Shown: positions 1 to 13,478, numbered from the stretch's first letter. The stretch is 64,000 nucleotides of DNA from Onchocerca volvulus (GCA_000499405.2 HG738137.1:24124422-24188421), one strand, 5' to 3'. Notes: generated by a model not told the origin, from the letters alone. Numbers and translations are program-made.

Positions 1-1926
1 TTTTCGAAAAAAAATTCGACAAATTTTTTTTTTGGTAAAATATTTTGCTAATTACCAATATATCATTCGGCAATTAATTTTGTTAATTATTAAAAACAAA
101 ATTTTTCTCTCATTTTTAAATTATCCTTTTTATTTATAAAGAAAACCAATGAATAAAAGTAAAATATTATAAATCTATCAAAAATATCTGTATTTATTTT
201 GCTAAAGAAAATTTTCAAAGATAAACTGAATTTGAAAGAAGTTTTATTAATTCTTTTTGTTTTTAAAAAAGTTATTATAATATTTTTGACTAATGCACTT
301 TTACTTGAATTGCTTAAAACTCATGTTTTAAATTATTTAAATAAAATTTCCTTTTTAAATTGGGAATTCAAATTTTTAAAATTTCAAATTATACTAGAAT
401 TATCTGTAATAAATCGAGAATGTATTCAAAACCGATGAGAAGTTTGTAAAAACAATCAAATTAAAAAAAATTATTTAACCTTTATTTGGCAATTGAAAGC
501 ATTAAAGGAAGCAATAGATTAAATACTCCAATGCTTCTTTCCTACTTGAAAAATTAAGAATTGAATCAGAAAAGTCAAAAAAAAAAAATTAAATTTGAAA
601 ATGAAAAAAGAAAACGGAAATGCAAAATGATTTTATTAGATTTTTTCCTGAAATGTCACAATTAATTACAATCAATAAGTAAATTGTAAAACTTTTTATT
701 ATCTAAGCAATATTTGAACTAATTAATAAAATACATTTTCATGAATTTACCTAAAACTATGCTAATCTATATTTGAATTATGTTTAACTTATTCATTCAA
801 ATAAAATAGATGCATATATGTATCTATTTTACTTAATTATATTTTTAATCTAATGCTTTTTTCCTATTTCAAAAAATTTAAAAAAAAATTTTTTGGGTTG
901 AAAAAATTCCATGAAATTTATGAACTTTTTATGGCATTTATATGACAAAAAATTGACAAAAAAAAATCATTTATTTAAAATAAAATGCAATCGTAATAAA
1001 AGAAATATATACGCATTTTAAGAGAAGAGACCTTTTGCAAATAATTTAATTGTTTGAAATAAAAATGAAATGTCACCATCTTTGACATGTTGTGTCCTGC
1101 GTACAAACCGTATCCGTGTTGAAATGCATTACAATTAAATATTTGCACAATTCCGAAAAAATTTAAGTAAACATTGATCGAAAAGTAAAATTAAAAATTA
1201 TAAGTGGAATGAAATCAAAAATAAAAAAAAAAAAAAAAAGAGAAATTTGCTATTTTTTCTTTGGGAATTAATAACTACTAGTTAATTTTTAAAACTAAAA
1301 TTGATTGCTAATTGTTTAAATTAAAAAACTATCCATTAAAAAATATCCATTGAAATTAAAAATTATCTATTAAAATTCTTAATTTTAAATTATAATGCAA
1401 AGCGTAAGAAATTCGTTTCATTTTAATTTATTTTGCTTTCTCCAAGTAAATGATTTTTGCATAAAATTATGATTTATTCAAAAATTTCAATTCTCTTTTT
1501 TCTTCATTTTCCATTATTACCGGCTACAACATTTCCAAGTAACTTAGAAAGTCAGAAATTATAAATGAACTTTTGATTATTTATTCAAATTCAGCAAAAA
1601 AATTTTAAAAAGCCAGCAGAAGAATTTTTCATTATGGTATTCGATTGCAATTATATTTCAAATTGTATCAAAATTTTGATAGTATTATCCTTCACTTTTC
1701 CTTTTTTAAGAAATGAAATGGAAATGACTATTTTTCCATTTCAATTTCGATTAATTAAAAAATTTTTTCATGCTATTGTCTGTAAATTATATTCGTGCTT
1801 TGCATGGATACAAAATAAAATTAACTGAAAAACTTAAATTCCCTATATTTCATATACATAAAGATGAATGCAATATAAAGGAAATGAAATTTCAACTGAA
1901 ATTTAAAAACTTAAATTTAAGCTTAC
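1..1926. other. Intron of gene A, no exon recognised
   Basis: AT-rich sequence following the last recognised exon of gene A. The next part of the SEC14-like domain should begin in phase 0. A 22-bp stretch near 1,511-1,532 has splice-like borders but cannot be supported as an exon. Short open frames here, such as 199-438 and 1,634-1,985, are low-complexity and have no splice or family support. Confidence 0.5.
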
Positions 1927-2017
1927 CGTTAAATAAGCAAGTAATAAGCGTACGGATGACCATTTATCCATACGTCTATCAATGATAATTACATAACTTT
2001 TTTGTTCTTCTTCTAAT
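1927..2017 (-). CDS. Gene A exon 6 (SEC14-like domain core)
   Basis: The exon is bounded by an ATTTCAG acceptor and a GTAAGC donor. It completes a Pro codon and encodes LEEEQKSYVIIIDRRMDK then WSSVRLLLAYLT, ending in phase 0. The DRRxDKWSSVR signature is the most diagnostic segment of the SEC14-like domain of DBL-family proteins, in the central beta strand and following helix. Confidence 0.85.
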
Positions 2018-5000
2018 CTGAAATTATTACTTAAATATTTCAAATTGATTAATTATTTATTTCAATTATTCATTTTAACTTCTACCGTATTAAAATTTTT
2101 TTCAATTTTTTCGCATGATCGATTTTAATTTGAATGAAGTGGAATAAGCTAAAGAAGACAATGGAAATAATTAAGAAAAAGTCGGCCATTTACTGAGGCA
2201 AAAACTTTTTAGATATCTTTTTTTTTTTTCTTTTAACAATTTCGATTAAATTGAAAATGAATAAACTTACGGTGGTATTTGAAGAAGATAGGAAACAAGA
2301 AGATGAAGTTCTTCTTCGGCTAATTGAGATCTGCTATCCGGAAATATAAGTACCGGACTGCCTTCTTTCGTACGGGAACCTGAAAAAATAAAATGAAATT
2401 AAGTATTTCAATTATGTATTTTTGCAAAATTCAAAATAATCACCTTTTGGTAAGTGAAAAATTTAAGGAATAAATGATGAAAGAAATTTGAAAATTAGTT
2501 TTGGAATAGAATTAAAAAGCTTTCATATTCTCGAAAATAAAACTAATGTTAGGATATATGCAAATTTGCATTTATGCAAATTTCTTGAAAAATTTTTTCA
2601 TTCCAAAAATTCCTTCAAATGCAAAAAGAAAATGCAAAGGAAAAAATGAAAAAAAAATTTTGAAATGAAGTAATGAACAAATCTGGGAAAGTTGAAATTA
2701 AATTCGAAAAATTTGAAATTATTTTGTACTATTCGAAGAAAAAAAAAAAAAAAAGAAAAGAAAATCTATTCAAAGCAATGTATTTTCTTCAATTATTTTG
2801 GAGATAAAAATTTTTTTAATCGTTGATTGAAATGAATTTTCTGACTATTCTCTGATATGAATGAACCTTTTTTTTTTTTTAAATTATCATTGATGAAATG
2901 GAAAAATTTTATCAATTACAATAATTAAAAATGAAAGAAGAATTTCAAATTACCATTAGATAAATATGGAAATTGTTGGATGACTATTCGGATGATAAAC
3001 CAAATTACCCATATAGCGATAATTAGAAACAATAATAATAATTCAATTAACATCATATTAATAAACAATCAATAACTTCAATAAACTTGATAAAACTTAT
3101 CATTTGAATAATAACTTATCAGGAATTATAAAATTGAAAGTAATGAATATTACATACTCAAATATGGGCAAACAAATACAAATTCAGAGGTTATGAAGAG
3201 GAAAATAAGCTTATTCATTTAATTAAGCAATTCTAAATTGTTTTCCTAATCAATATATTTTTTATCTAATATAAATATTAATTAGCTCTAATTAGTCAAC
3301 AATTGGCAGTGTTTTTATTCTCGAATATTTATTTTATCTTATTTCACTATTCTTCGAAACTATTGAATTATTTTTAATTGTAGAATTTCAAATTAAGCAA
3401 TAGAATATTAAAAATTAAAAATTAAATTAAAAAAATTAAAAATTAAAAAATTAAAAAATTAAAAAAAGATAGGGTGTTGAAAAAATGGATATTGTCTTAT
3501 GGGTGTTGAAAAAAAATATCGTTTAAAGAGGATAATACAATTTTTAATCATAGAATAAAATCAATTGAAATGTACGTTTGATTTAACATTTACTCCTATG
3601 TATTATTGAATATATGTTCATTTGCATAAATTTATTTAAAATAATTTTTTGAATGAATAAATTCATGAAATTAACGAATAAATACATTAACTGAAAATGA
3701 AAAACTGATCGATAGATGAAGACAAAAAATGGAAATTAAAAAAAAAGCCAATAGAAACATAAAGGAATTAATTCATAAAGAATAATTTTATTTATGTAAT
3801 CGAATCTACACAATCAATCATTTTTATCTATTTTCTCATCGGAAATTTAAAAATCAAATGAATAATTATTGTGAAATGCTATCCAATTATACTCTATCGT
3901 TTTCAATAATTTTCCTATTTTATTATTGATTTTTCAGTAGACAGGATGATAAAATTAATTTAAGCGCAATTTTCAAAAAAATAAAATCATTAATAAGGAA
4001 AGGTGCATAGCAATTATTGATTGAATGATATTTATTCTTAATTTTTTTTTTTCAAATGTCTACATTATTTGTAACTGTAATAAAAAAAATTGTTGTCTAT
4101 GCCAATTTTATTCGAGAATTTCATATAACTTTATGATAATATTTTAAAAAATAGTCAATAATAAAAAAGGATTAATAAAATTAATGATGAGATAAAACGA
4201 ATTGGATTTTTCAATTAATAAAATTAATTAATGATGACAGATAAAACGAATTGATTTGTTTCAAAAAAAAGTTTTTAATAATTTCCTGTAATTTTTATTG
4301 GAAAAAAAAAAAAAGAATTTTGTTTATCAAAATAGTAAAGGCACATGCATTATCAAAATTTATTTTTTTATCTATGCAAATATTATTGCCTAGCATTTAT
4401 GAATATTTATGTTTTGGATGAAAATGAAGAGAAAAATGAGATATAATTCTGAAAAGATAATAAAAATAAATTAAATTTAAAAATAATAGGAAGATATTTT
4501 CAATTATTAATAAACATCCTATGCACTGAATAATTGATGAAGAGGAAGAAGAAATCAAAAACTAGAATTTATTTTCCAATTCTTTCTTAAATTTTATTTC
4601 TGATATGTAAACAAAAATGGAAAAAAAATTGACAGCGAATAGGAAAGTTTCCAAATATTAAATTACTATCAACTAAAGATTGGAAAATGAGAGATTGAAA
4701 AATTTCCATGATTAATTAAATTAAGAAATGTAACATATAACATTTTCTGTACAATTTTAGGTATAATTATTCAACAAAAATTATTCATTACAGTAGCAAA
4801 GTAGAAACAAATTTTTTAGTGCAACTCCGTATCTTACTGTATCGAACCTATAAAATAAGTTACAATAAGCAAAATGCATGCAAATTTCGCAATATAATTC
4901 AGTAACATACTCTTGAATTGTCTAAGATCATTACAGTAAGGAAGTATAGAGAAATAATTTTGTAACATATAATTCTGTAGCATACTGTACCATACCGTCT

Positions 5001-5527
5001 AAAATGATAATCGTAAGTAAAATGAATGCAAATTTTGTAATGTGATTCAATTGCATATTATATCGAATTACACAAAATCATTACAGTAAGAAAATATCGA
5101 TAAATTTTGTAATATAATTCGGAAGCATAGTATATCGAAATATATAAAATGATATTTATCACAATATACATTACGATCATTTTTTCGGATAATTTTTTTT
5201 TTTTTTTTTTTTTGTCGCAAAAGAAAAGAAAACGGGAAGAATAAATTCTAAATGTTGATGGAAAGGAAAGCGAAAGAATCTAATAAATCTGAAATGTTAG
5301 TCTATTTATTGAACCAATATATACTTCAGTTTAATTTGAAAAAAACATTTAAAACAAATAGATAAATCGAAGAAGGAAACGATGAAGAAATGAATTAACT
5401 GTATTATTTACATAACACCAGCTGTTAAATCATTAAAATCCTCCTTGCATTGCCTTTTTTTATTTTTTATTTCTATTTAAATGAATATTTATATGTATAT
5501 GAATCAAAATATTTGTTATTAATAAAC

Positions 5528-5571
<44 letters not shown>

Positions 5572-8500
5572 TAACAATAATAGTAATATTCATAATAAAA
5601 TGTGCTTATGCTAAAATTAAACTATAAGATTAAATCAAAATATTTTTAATTAATATAATTTCATAAATTTGTATTAGAACTAAATTTACTTGAAAAAGAA
5701 AGGAGAATTACAACTATTTAAACTAATAATAGGATAATTATAATTAAAATCAATTTATTAGGTTAAATTAAAATATTTCAGTTAAAATAATTAAATAAAT
5801 TCTTGTGAAAATCTGAATCTTTCCTTTTTTCTTTTTTTTTTTTTTTTTTTTTAAGAAAAAAACTAAATGTTGAAAAAAAACAACCTAAAACTAATAATAT
5901 TGTTGAAGTTAGCTGTTAAAACAAATTAAAATATTTCTAACTAATATGGTTCGACAAATTTTTTGAGAAAATGCAAAATAAATAAATGTTGAAAATATTT
6001 CAAAAAAAAAAAAGAAAAGTTGACTAATAACAAATGAATATGATTGGAAAGATTTGTTGAAAGAATAAAGAAAAGAGGGACAAAATAATGAAAACAAATA
6101 AGATCAATAATCAGTTGGTTTTTAAAATTTTCCGAACAAAGTAAACCACAGATGGATGAAATAGTGTAATTTGAACTTTAAGCTGGGAAATATAAAAATT
6201 TCCATCTAATGAAAAAAACTTTTATTTCTATTTGCTTGCTGCTGCTTTTTATTTATTTATTCTTTTTCTGACAATACTATCATAAATTTTTATGCTTTAA
6301 TGGAGAAATTTTTTTTTTCGCATGAATAATTTACTATTTAGCAAAGATATATAAATTGGAATTGTCAAAAAGTAAATTGGAATTTTCAGAAAATTTCATT
6401 TTATATAAATTCAAATGCAGCATTCAAATTGAAATTTTTAGAAAATTCCATATCAAGCACATTAGTTAATACGAAAATGAAAATATTTGAAAAATAATAT
6501 TTTATAGATGCACTTTTCAACTCTTGAAAATTATTAATGGTTTAATTAATCGGATTTAAACGAAAGAATTGAATAAAATTAAACATTAATCGAACGCATA
6601 TTTTCAATAATTGATATGTTTTTTTGTAAATATCATCATATTTTGGAATAATATTTAGAAATTCATAATAATCATAATCCTACATAGTAATTGGTAATTG
6701 TTAATTAATTGCAACATATGCGATAATTTCATATTTATTAACTTAAAACAGGAGTGTTAGATTAGAACTTAAAGAATAAATAAGAAATATCGCTTTCAAA
6801 AATCAAATATGTCAATCGATGAAAAATGTATGAAATATGAATGAGAAAAAAGATTCGAACAAAAGTTTCATTTTTATTAATTAATAAGTTTTGTAATTAT
6901 AAATAGAAAAAAAGCGAACAAAAAAATAAACAAACTAACTTACCAGTAATAAAAGCAAATCTTGATGCCAAAATATCTGACATTTCTTTAATTTTAATTC
7001 GTTCATTGCCAACATCCATCCAACCATCTGCAATTATTCATATGAATATTTAAATAATGAGAAATCCCGTACTATAATCAAGAACTTAATTTTTTTTTTT
7101 TAACATTTATTACTATTGGCTTTGAAAATACGATCAAACTTTGATTAATTTAGTATTTATATTAAAATATATTATCATACTGATAATATTTTATGATATA
7201 TATATTATATATATACATTAGTCGGATCAATTAATTGATAATGCATTCCTAAATTCGTATTTTATTTCTGATAAATATATATACCAACGAATGATGAATA
7301 TTATTGTGAAATAAAACTTTAAAAAATTTAGAAAAATAAAATGATAAATATGATAAAGAATGAATTGAGCGTAATGATAACTGTCAAAAAAAAAAATGAT
7401 AATAGTTTAAAAAAAAAAAACAATAAAACAATTATAATATAATAATATTGGGAAAGAAAGTGATAATAAAAGTATATATCGTTTATCAATGTTACTATTA
7501 TCACCATCACCCTTCTGATAACAATGATTATATTAATTATAATTACTATTATTACCAATATTTCCATTTCTTGCATAACCATATATTGAACATCGATCAT
7601 TACTGTCAATGGTAGAAGTAGTAATATTAGTTGCAATAGTAGTAGTAGTTGTTGTTGTTGTGGCACAATTATTAGATACAGTAGTTGTTGTAATAGCTAC
7701 AGTAGTATTCATGGCAAATAATAATCAATAATTATTGTAATAGCAATAATAGCAGTAAGATTTTCGCAACAAATAATCAGTACTTGTTGTAAGAGCAATA
7801 ATTGTCTTCAGAAAAAATAATAATTACTATATTTGGTGGTTATTGTAATGGCAATAGTAATTGCAGTAGCAAAAACAGCAGTTTTCATGACAAATAAACA
7901 ATAGTTATTGTAACAGCAGTTATAATAATATTAGTAATTGCTTTCATGACAAATAATCAATGCCTACTACAAAGAAATGTTAGCAGTAAGTGATGGTAAT
8001 ATTAGTTTTCATGACAAATAATTAATAGTTATTGTAATAGCAAAAGTATTCTTTATGAAAAATAATAATTAGTGAATGTGATAATTGTTATGATGGGAAT
8101 GATAAAAATAATAGTAGCCTTTAGGAGAAATAATGATTATAATAGTTGGTAGTAAGCAAATGTCAACAACAATCACAAAAGGAGTTTATATCGAATATAA
8201 TTGGCTTTCATTTATAATTGAATATATATTTAGGAAATTTAGTTTAATAATTGCAAGCACATCTGAACAAATGGAACAGATATGTGCAAAAAAAAGTTTA
8301 TTTTCCCTTTTTTTTCGATTTTCTTCTAAAAAAAAATTCAACAAAATTATAGTAACAAAAGAAAAAAGAGAAAGGAAATATCTATCGTAATATGAAATTT
8401 ATGATATTAAAATTGAAAGATGAGTTATTGCCTGAGCTAATTTTTATGATGACCTTCAAAAAATATCGAAATTTTCTTTTTTTTTTTTTATTTATAAGAG

Positions 8501-11500
8501 AAAAAATTGCATAAGGATGATATAATGAAAGTCCAGAAAATTAAATTGATAATTTTGATGAAAATTTAAAGTAATATTTTTTCTTTGAGAAAAATATTTT
8601 TATATATTATTAACTGAATTATTTTGCATCTTTGATAACTTTTTAAATTATTTACTTCTGCAAATAATAAGGCAAAAGTTTCTAATAATCCATCAAAAAA
8701 GTAAAAATTTAGTAAAAGTAATTATTTTAGACCTTTTTTTTTTTTTTTAAATTTCCAGTTTAGAAAATCGCTTTCAATTTGAAAATTCAAAAAAAAAAAA
8801 AGATTTTTCAAAATTCATAACAATTATACTATGATAGGAAAATATTATAAATGAATTTTAATATTTATTCTGCTGAAATAACTTGAAAATTGATTCGTCA
8901 ACGATCTATTTTTGAAATTATTATTGATATGAATATTCAAAATAATAATTGAAGATTATTACAAGTTACTTACTCTAATTATTGAATAATTAACTCATCA
9001 CATTTGGCATAGTATTTGAATGTTTATAGAGAAGAAATATTGCTTTTCATGAAATTCAAATTATATTTCCACAAATTCCAAATCTTCGTAATATATTTAC
9101 TAATCCTAATAATTTCATACGTCTTCACTTTATCGTAATAACTAAAATTTAAAATTAAACTTATAAAATTGACAAATTGAATCCTTAGCTATGTCCTTAA
9201 CATCAATCTAGTTTGATTAAAAATTGAGCATGTCTTATAAAATAAATTTTAATACAATGAAATAAATTTAGTAATGGCAGGAAGATAATTTGGACTTTGA
9301 AATCATCGAAATGAACGAGGAAGAAAGATAGATTTTTAAAATAGTTTCATGCTTAAGTGCAAAATTTAAGAAAAAGAAATGTCATTTATAAATCCTTATA
9401 GCTATTTACACAAGATAGTTTTAAAAAATGAATTCGCTATTGATTTTTCAGTTCTTCAATTTTTTTTTTATTTTTGATATATCCGCTTAATTAATTTGAA
9501 ATTTGTATATCAATCAGTTGTTATTTTACTTTAAAAAAATAAAAATAAAAATAATTATTTTTGCAAAAGTAAGAAATTTTTAAAGCAAAATTCAATTTTA
9601 TGCATGGCATTCAGTTGATATCATGCTAAGAATGCCAAAAACTGATAACATCAACTTATCATCTCTTATTAAGTATTTCTTTGATAAACCGGTATGGAAA
9701 AATATAGGCGGTAAATTTGAATGAATCAAAGTGATTTTGAGCAAGAAATGATAATTACTTGAGCGGATCCGGTCTATGATAATGTGAGGGATTAGAATGA
9801 GGAGGGATTACGAGAATGATAATTATAATACAATTTTCCCGGATCTTTTAATCCTTTTATTAAATTGATCATTCACCCATTATTACTGCCATTACTAGTA
9901 TCATCAGCATTATCATCATCAGAAACATAATTTAGTCAAATTTCAAATTTATCATGGAAAAAAAAAGGTGGCGGAATTTTAGGAATTCGAAGAAGTTTAT
10001 TAAAATTTGATGAATTAATTTGAGGAATTAAAAATCAAAAAGGTATATCATCATGACAAGTCTGAAATTTTACTAAATTATGTTTCTGATAATGATAATG
10101 GTGATGGTAAATATATGCATTGTGAAAATATGATAAACGAAAAGAAAAATGGTCAAACTTGCTTAAATAATTAAAAAAATTAATACATTTATCATTTTTA
10201 GAAACATGATTTCGTAAAATTTCAGATTTATCATAAAAGAAAAAGGTAAATGGACCTTTTTGATTTCTTCATTCAACAAAGTAATTCATGAAATTCTAAT
10301 AAACTGCATATATTGTAAATGTAGAAGTAATGCTACAATTTTACAATTTCTGACCTATATATTTGCAATGACCAATGGTCAAGAAAATGATAATAAAAAG
10401 TTTATAGAAATAACATATGAAAAATCAATCAATAGCTTATATTCTTTAACGTTGTATATAAGATTCCCATGAATTAATCTTTAATTTCATTTGATAATTC
10501 TATAATTTATTATTATTAATGTATCGCAACTAATTAAAAACTTCTTTTACAATAAATATTAAAGTATAATTAAGAATCGAAGTTGCATACCCCAATTATC
10601 ATCAGTATCACTGCTTATTTCGCTCATATCTTGATTGATCATCCATCCGGTACCGTATTGATTATGCTGTGAACGTTCTAAAACCGATTGATAACCGGAT
10701 TCTTCCAAAAATTCCGCTGATTTTAACGCTTCTTTCAGTACACGTAAATCAAAATCCATATCGTAATGAAATTTTGGTGCTTCCATAGAATTGATACTGT
10801 CTGATTTCGGTAGCTTCCTGTAACTGTTAAATTTTAATGTTAAATTTTAAAAAAAATTCTTTTTTTTTGTTGAATATTAAATTATTTTTCTTCATTAAAA
10901 AATAAAGCCGCTAGTAAATTTTAAAAAAGTTTTTTTCATCAAAAATTTTCCGCCAAAAATTTGAATGAAAAAAAAATTTTGAAATTTTAAATTTTATGAA
11001 GGAACGAATGGAAATGAAATAAAGAAAATGGATAAAATGAAGTGAATTTCTCTTTTTTTCGACCAAAATAAAGCCTACTTTTTTAGTTGACATTTTTTTT
11101 TATGACTTTCTAGACAATTGAACTCAATCAATTTGGATTGAGTCAATTGAAAGTGAACCGGTCAAGGAGAAAAATTTAATTGTTCACTCAAATGAACATA
11201 AAGTTTCGTATTCAATCACTTTTTATTGACTTTCATTTTTTACATCTTTCACTTATGAATTATTTGAAAGTTTAAAATTAATTGTGTTTAAACTTGACAT
11301 TTATTAAATTTTAAACCCAAACTGATATTTATTAAACTTTTTTACATTATTACAAAAAAATAATTTTTTTTCCCATTGTTGGGGAAATAAGCATTCCAAA
11401 ACATTATCATCATAATATTTTTAAATTTTTGATTAAATTGATTCCATTTTACAACCATCCACACGCGTTTTTGATAAAATGAATTATATTAATATATTTT

Positions 11501-13478
11501 TGTTATAAATCATGATAGATAAGAGTTAAACATGATAACAATCATTCAGTTTTGAAGATAAAACAATATATATCTGAATGATATCAATTAGATTCTTATC
11601 AGTAAAATATTTGAAAAGTATATCTTATCTCATTGCAAAAATTTGAATTCTTGATTAAACAAATTAATTCAACTTCTGAAAATTATGCATTTCAAAATAT
11701 AATATTTATTCCTTTTTGAGTACTACCATAATATTATGCTTTTCTATCTACCTGACCAATAGAATCTTCTCTAAAATATAGGTCAGACAAGTGTAAAAAT
11801 ATAGTGCTCAATAGAATAGTACTCAAATAGGTGATAAATACTATAAGAAAACCGGTAAAACAAGAAACGGTCAATAAATTTTATATCCATTACAGATTAT
11901 ACGAACAAAAATTTATCGATTAGTGGTTAAATTCAGTCAACAATGATTTTATTTGCAAATATTTAAAAATATTTCTTCAAAAATTCTTTCTTTACAAACT
12001 TTTAAATTAAAAGAGAGAACATCGATATTTTTGTTAGCGATAGAGAGATTAGCGACATTATCGTTAGCGAAAAAAAGTTGGCGATAGTTTTGTACCAAAA
12101 AAAAAAAAATTAATTGAGTAAAAAAAAAAGAAACATACTCATATGCAGGTGTGTTGGATAATTTTTGTCGATGAATTGTTGAAGCGCAAATTGATGAGGT
12201 TGATGCGGTCAAGCTACCGTAACACGACAATTGACCTCCAGATGATGATTCCCACAACGATCGTGGTGGGTCAAATGGACGCAATGATGCTCCTATTGAT
12301 GCTATAAAAACTTGGCGAATTTCTTAAGAAAATTTGATAAAAATTAAAGCATATTATCAGGTTTTTTTTTATTTTTCTATAGTAACCTTGAAAATACGTC
12401 TGTATTTTAAAATTAGACTTTTATTTCCAAATTTTTGCAAAAATTTGACCGAAATTAAAGCAAATTATAATACATGAATGATTTGTCGAAGGCTTTCCTT
12501 TTTATTTTTACATTAAACTTCAAAATATATTTGAATTTTCGAAAATAATTTTTATTTTCAAACTTTTAAAAAAAATTTTACCAAAATTAAAGCATATTAA
12601 TACATATAAATAATTTGTAGAAAGGTATTTTATTTTTTTCAACAGTAACCTTCAAAATGCGCATGAATTTTGAAAAATAGATTTTCGTTTCTAAATTTTT
12701 ACGAAAATTTGATTAAATTTAAAATGCGCAGCATAGAAGTGATATTAGTCTTCAAAATGTATTAAATTTTAAAAGATAATTTCAGAAAGATTGTTCAAAT
12801 AGTCTAATTTCAATTGTGATAAGTTATCAGAACTGCTAAAGATCGTCTTTAGTTGTGATAATTTCTCAAAACTGTTTTCTATCAAATAGTCTTGTAAGTA
12901 GGCTATTTCGATTAATGAGTAATTTGCAAATGAGTGCTATCTGTTGTGATATTTTCTTTAATTATGCCATTCCTCTTTTTTGTTCCCAACATTGATCAGA
13001 AAAATTGTTTCATAAAATTTTTCAAATTTCCAAAAATTTCTAAAATATTAAAAGAAAAAACTGATAATGAATTAAATGAATATGAGATTGAATGGACTGG
13101 ATAGAATAATTTATTGGCCAAAATCATTTTTGTGTTTTTTGAATACCTTCATTTTTATAAAATAAAAACTTTTTTTCAAATTAATTTTCAGGTATTATCA
13201 ATAAATCAAATTAATACTAGGAAAATCCAAAAACATAAATGTAATTTAATATCATAAATTTTCTATGTTATCATCAAATTGATTCATTTTAACAAAACAT
13301 ATGTCGTAATTGAACAATTTAAAATTTAATTAAGGAAGAAAATTTAAATGTGAATTATTTAATGCGTAAATAACTCGTAAATTGTGAGGAAAAAAAAGAC
13401 TGGAACGAAAACTTGAAAATTTGAGGATTTGAGGATCAATCAATACTAACCTGCATCAGATGATCCAACATTTTCCAT
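1927..13478 (-). CDS. Gene A: SEC14-like (CRAL-TRIO) domain protein, N-terminal part of a probable DBL/PLEKHG4-type Rho GEF; 3' truncated by the window
   Basis: Six exons join in one frame (28+163+227+84+109+91 coding bases, 234 residues), and every junction agrees in phase. Residues 1-80 are Ser/Thr-rich; about 80-140 are acidic (FHYDMDFDLRVLKEAL, SDTDDNWGDGW). Residues ~150-234 resemble the SEC14-like domain at the N-terminus of MCF2L, TRIO and PLEKHG4 family Rho guanine-nucleotide exchange factors: ASRFAFITGSRTKEGSPVLI, FPDSRSQLAEEEL, YLLQIP, and the hallmark VIIIDRRMDKWSSVRLLL. In that family this domain binds phospholipid and regulates the GEF, and is followed by spectrin repeats and a DH-PH module; none of these lies in the window, so the Rho GEF assignment is inferred. 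SESTD1-like proteins, which have SEC14 plus spectrin repeats without DH-PH, are an alternative. The start is the ATG at 13,476-13,478, preceded by an in-frame TAA in the same exon. Confidence 0.75.
2271..2379 (-). CDS. Gene A exon 5 (SEC14-like domain)
   Basis: The acceptor is TTTTTCAG and the donor GTAAGT. It encodes GSRTKEGSPVLIFPDSRSQL followed by AEEELHLLVSYLLQIPP, corresponding to the G(R)xxxGSPVIxFP strand and the YLxxIP helix of MCF2L/TRIO-type SEC14 domains. It enters in phase 1 and leaves in phase 2, matching exons 4 and 6. Confidence 0.87.
4780..5180. repeat. Degenerate tandem repeat, period about 147 bp
   Basis: About 2.5 to 3 diverged copies, recognised by the recurring anchor CATTACAGTA at about 4,787, 4,931 and 5,081, each followed by AAATTTTGTAATATAATTC-like and ATACTGTATCGAA-like segments. 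It is intronic and has no coding potential. Confidence 0.6.
5528..5582. repeat. AAT/AAC trinucleotide microsatellite
   Basis: About 18 nearly uninterrupted AAT units, turning into AAC/AAT at the 3' end, within gene A intron 4. Confidence 0.85.
6944..7027 (-). CDS. Gene A exon 4
   Basis: An 84-bp exon between an ATTGCAG acceptor and a GTAAGTTA donor. It encodes DGWMDVGNERIKIKEMSDIL then ASRFAFITG. The first part continues the acidic linker; ASRFAFITG is the opening strand of the SEC14-like domain. Phase 1 in and phase 1 out agree with its neighbours. Confidence 0.85.
7600..8130. repeat. Degenerate tandem repeat, period about 60-90 bp
   Basis: Diverged copies of a unit with anchor CATGACAAATAATCAATA followed by TTATTGTAATAGCAATA. 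Anchors lie near 7,711, 7,887, 7,946 and 8,009. The unit is rich in AAT/GTT trinucleotides, which produces the low-complexity reading frame on the minus strand at 7,328-7,666. It lies in the 3.6-kb intron between gene A exons 3 and 4. Confidence 0.65.
8131..10590. other. Gene A intron 3, upstream-side part
   Basis: Remainder of the intron between exons 3 and 4. No conserved coding segment or RNA gene was recognised. The segment near 9,700-9,850 is somewhat less AT-rich than its surroundings but shows no feature I can name. Confidence 0.4.
10591..10817 (-). CDS. Gene A exon 3
   Basis: The largest exon of gene A (227 bp), with a GTTACAG acceptor and a GTATGC donor. It encodes a polar, acidic stretch including MEAPKFHYDMDFDLRVLKEA, EFLEESGYQSVLE and SEISSDTDDNW. 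No catalytic motif is visible; it reads as the regulatory N-terminal region before the SEC14-like domain. It enters in phase 2, completing Glu, and leaves in phase 1. Confidence 0.85.
11715..11827. mobile_element. Possible MITE-like element with 11-bp terminal inverted repeats
   Basis: The ends TTTGAGTACTA (11,715-11,725) and TAGTACTCAAA (11,817-11,827) are perfect inverted repeats. Inside is a second inverted pair, CTGACC (11,752-11,757) and GGTCAG (11,781-11,786). The 113-bp non-coding unit lies in the intron between gene A exons 2 and 3. No clear target-site duplication was recognised and no second copy is in the window, so a chance inverted repeat is possible. Confidence 0.3.
12139..12301 (-). 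CDS. Gene A exon 2
   Basis: A 163-bp exon with a TTTTATAG acceptor and a consensus GTATGT donor. It encodes a Ser-rich, probably disordered segment (SIGASLRPFDPPRSLWESSS, GGQLSCYGSLTASTSSICAS, TIHRQKLSNTPAYE). Phase 1 in and phase 2 out match its neighbours. No domain is recognised; the composition suits a phosphorylated or linker region. Confidence 0.8.
12315..12760. repeat. Degenerate tandem repeat, period about 110-130 bp
   Basis: Three to four diverged copies of a unit built from AAATTTGA(C/T)(C/A)(G/A)AAATTAAAGCA, then TTTTTATTTTT, then AACCTTCAAAAT, ending just upstream of the exon 2 acceptor. It occupies the beginning of the 1.15-kb intron between exons 1 and 2. Confidence 0.6.
13451..13478 (-). 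CDS. Gene A exon 1, first coding exon
   Basis: The start codon is at 13,476-13,478, followed by ENVGSSDA and a GTTAGT donor in phase 1. Reading upstream in the same frame there is no ATG and a TAA occurs at about 13,550, which supports this start. The exon probably begins at about 13,562 after a TTATCAG acceptor that could receive either an upstream non-coding exon or, if this is a nematode, a spliced leader. Confidence 0.65.

Larger units (their letters stand above)
2380..6943. other. Gene A intron 4 (4.6 kb)
   Basis: AT-rich intron without recognisable coding sequence. It contains a degenerate tandem repeat at 4,780-5,180, an AAT microsatellite near 5,530-5,580 and several poly-T/poly-A runs of 15-22 bases, for example near 5,190-5,212 and 5,829-5,852. 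Confidence 0.6.

Noticed and set aside
1511..1532. 22-bp micro-exon candidate for gene A (LLGNVVAG)
   Set aside because: The borders are only splice-like and the residues do not match the next segment of SEC14-like domains.
7328..7666. Minus-strand 112-codon frame beginning with a Gln/Leu run
   Set aside because: Low-complexity translation of trinucleotide repeats; no domain and no splice context.
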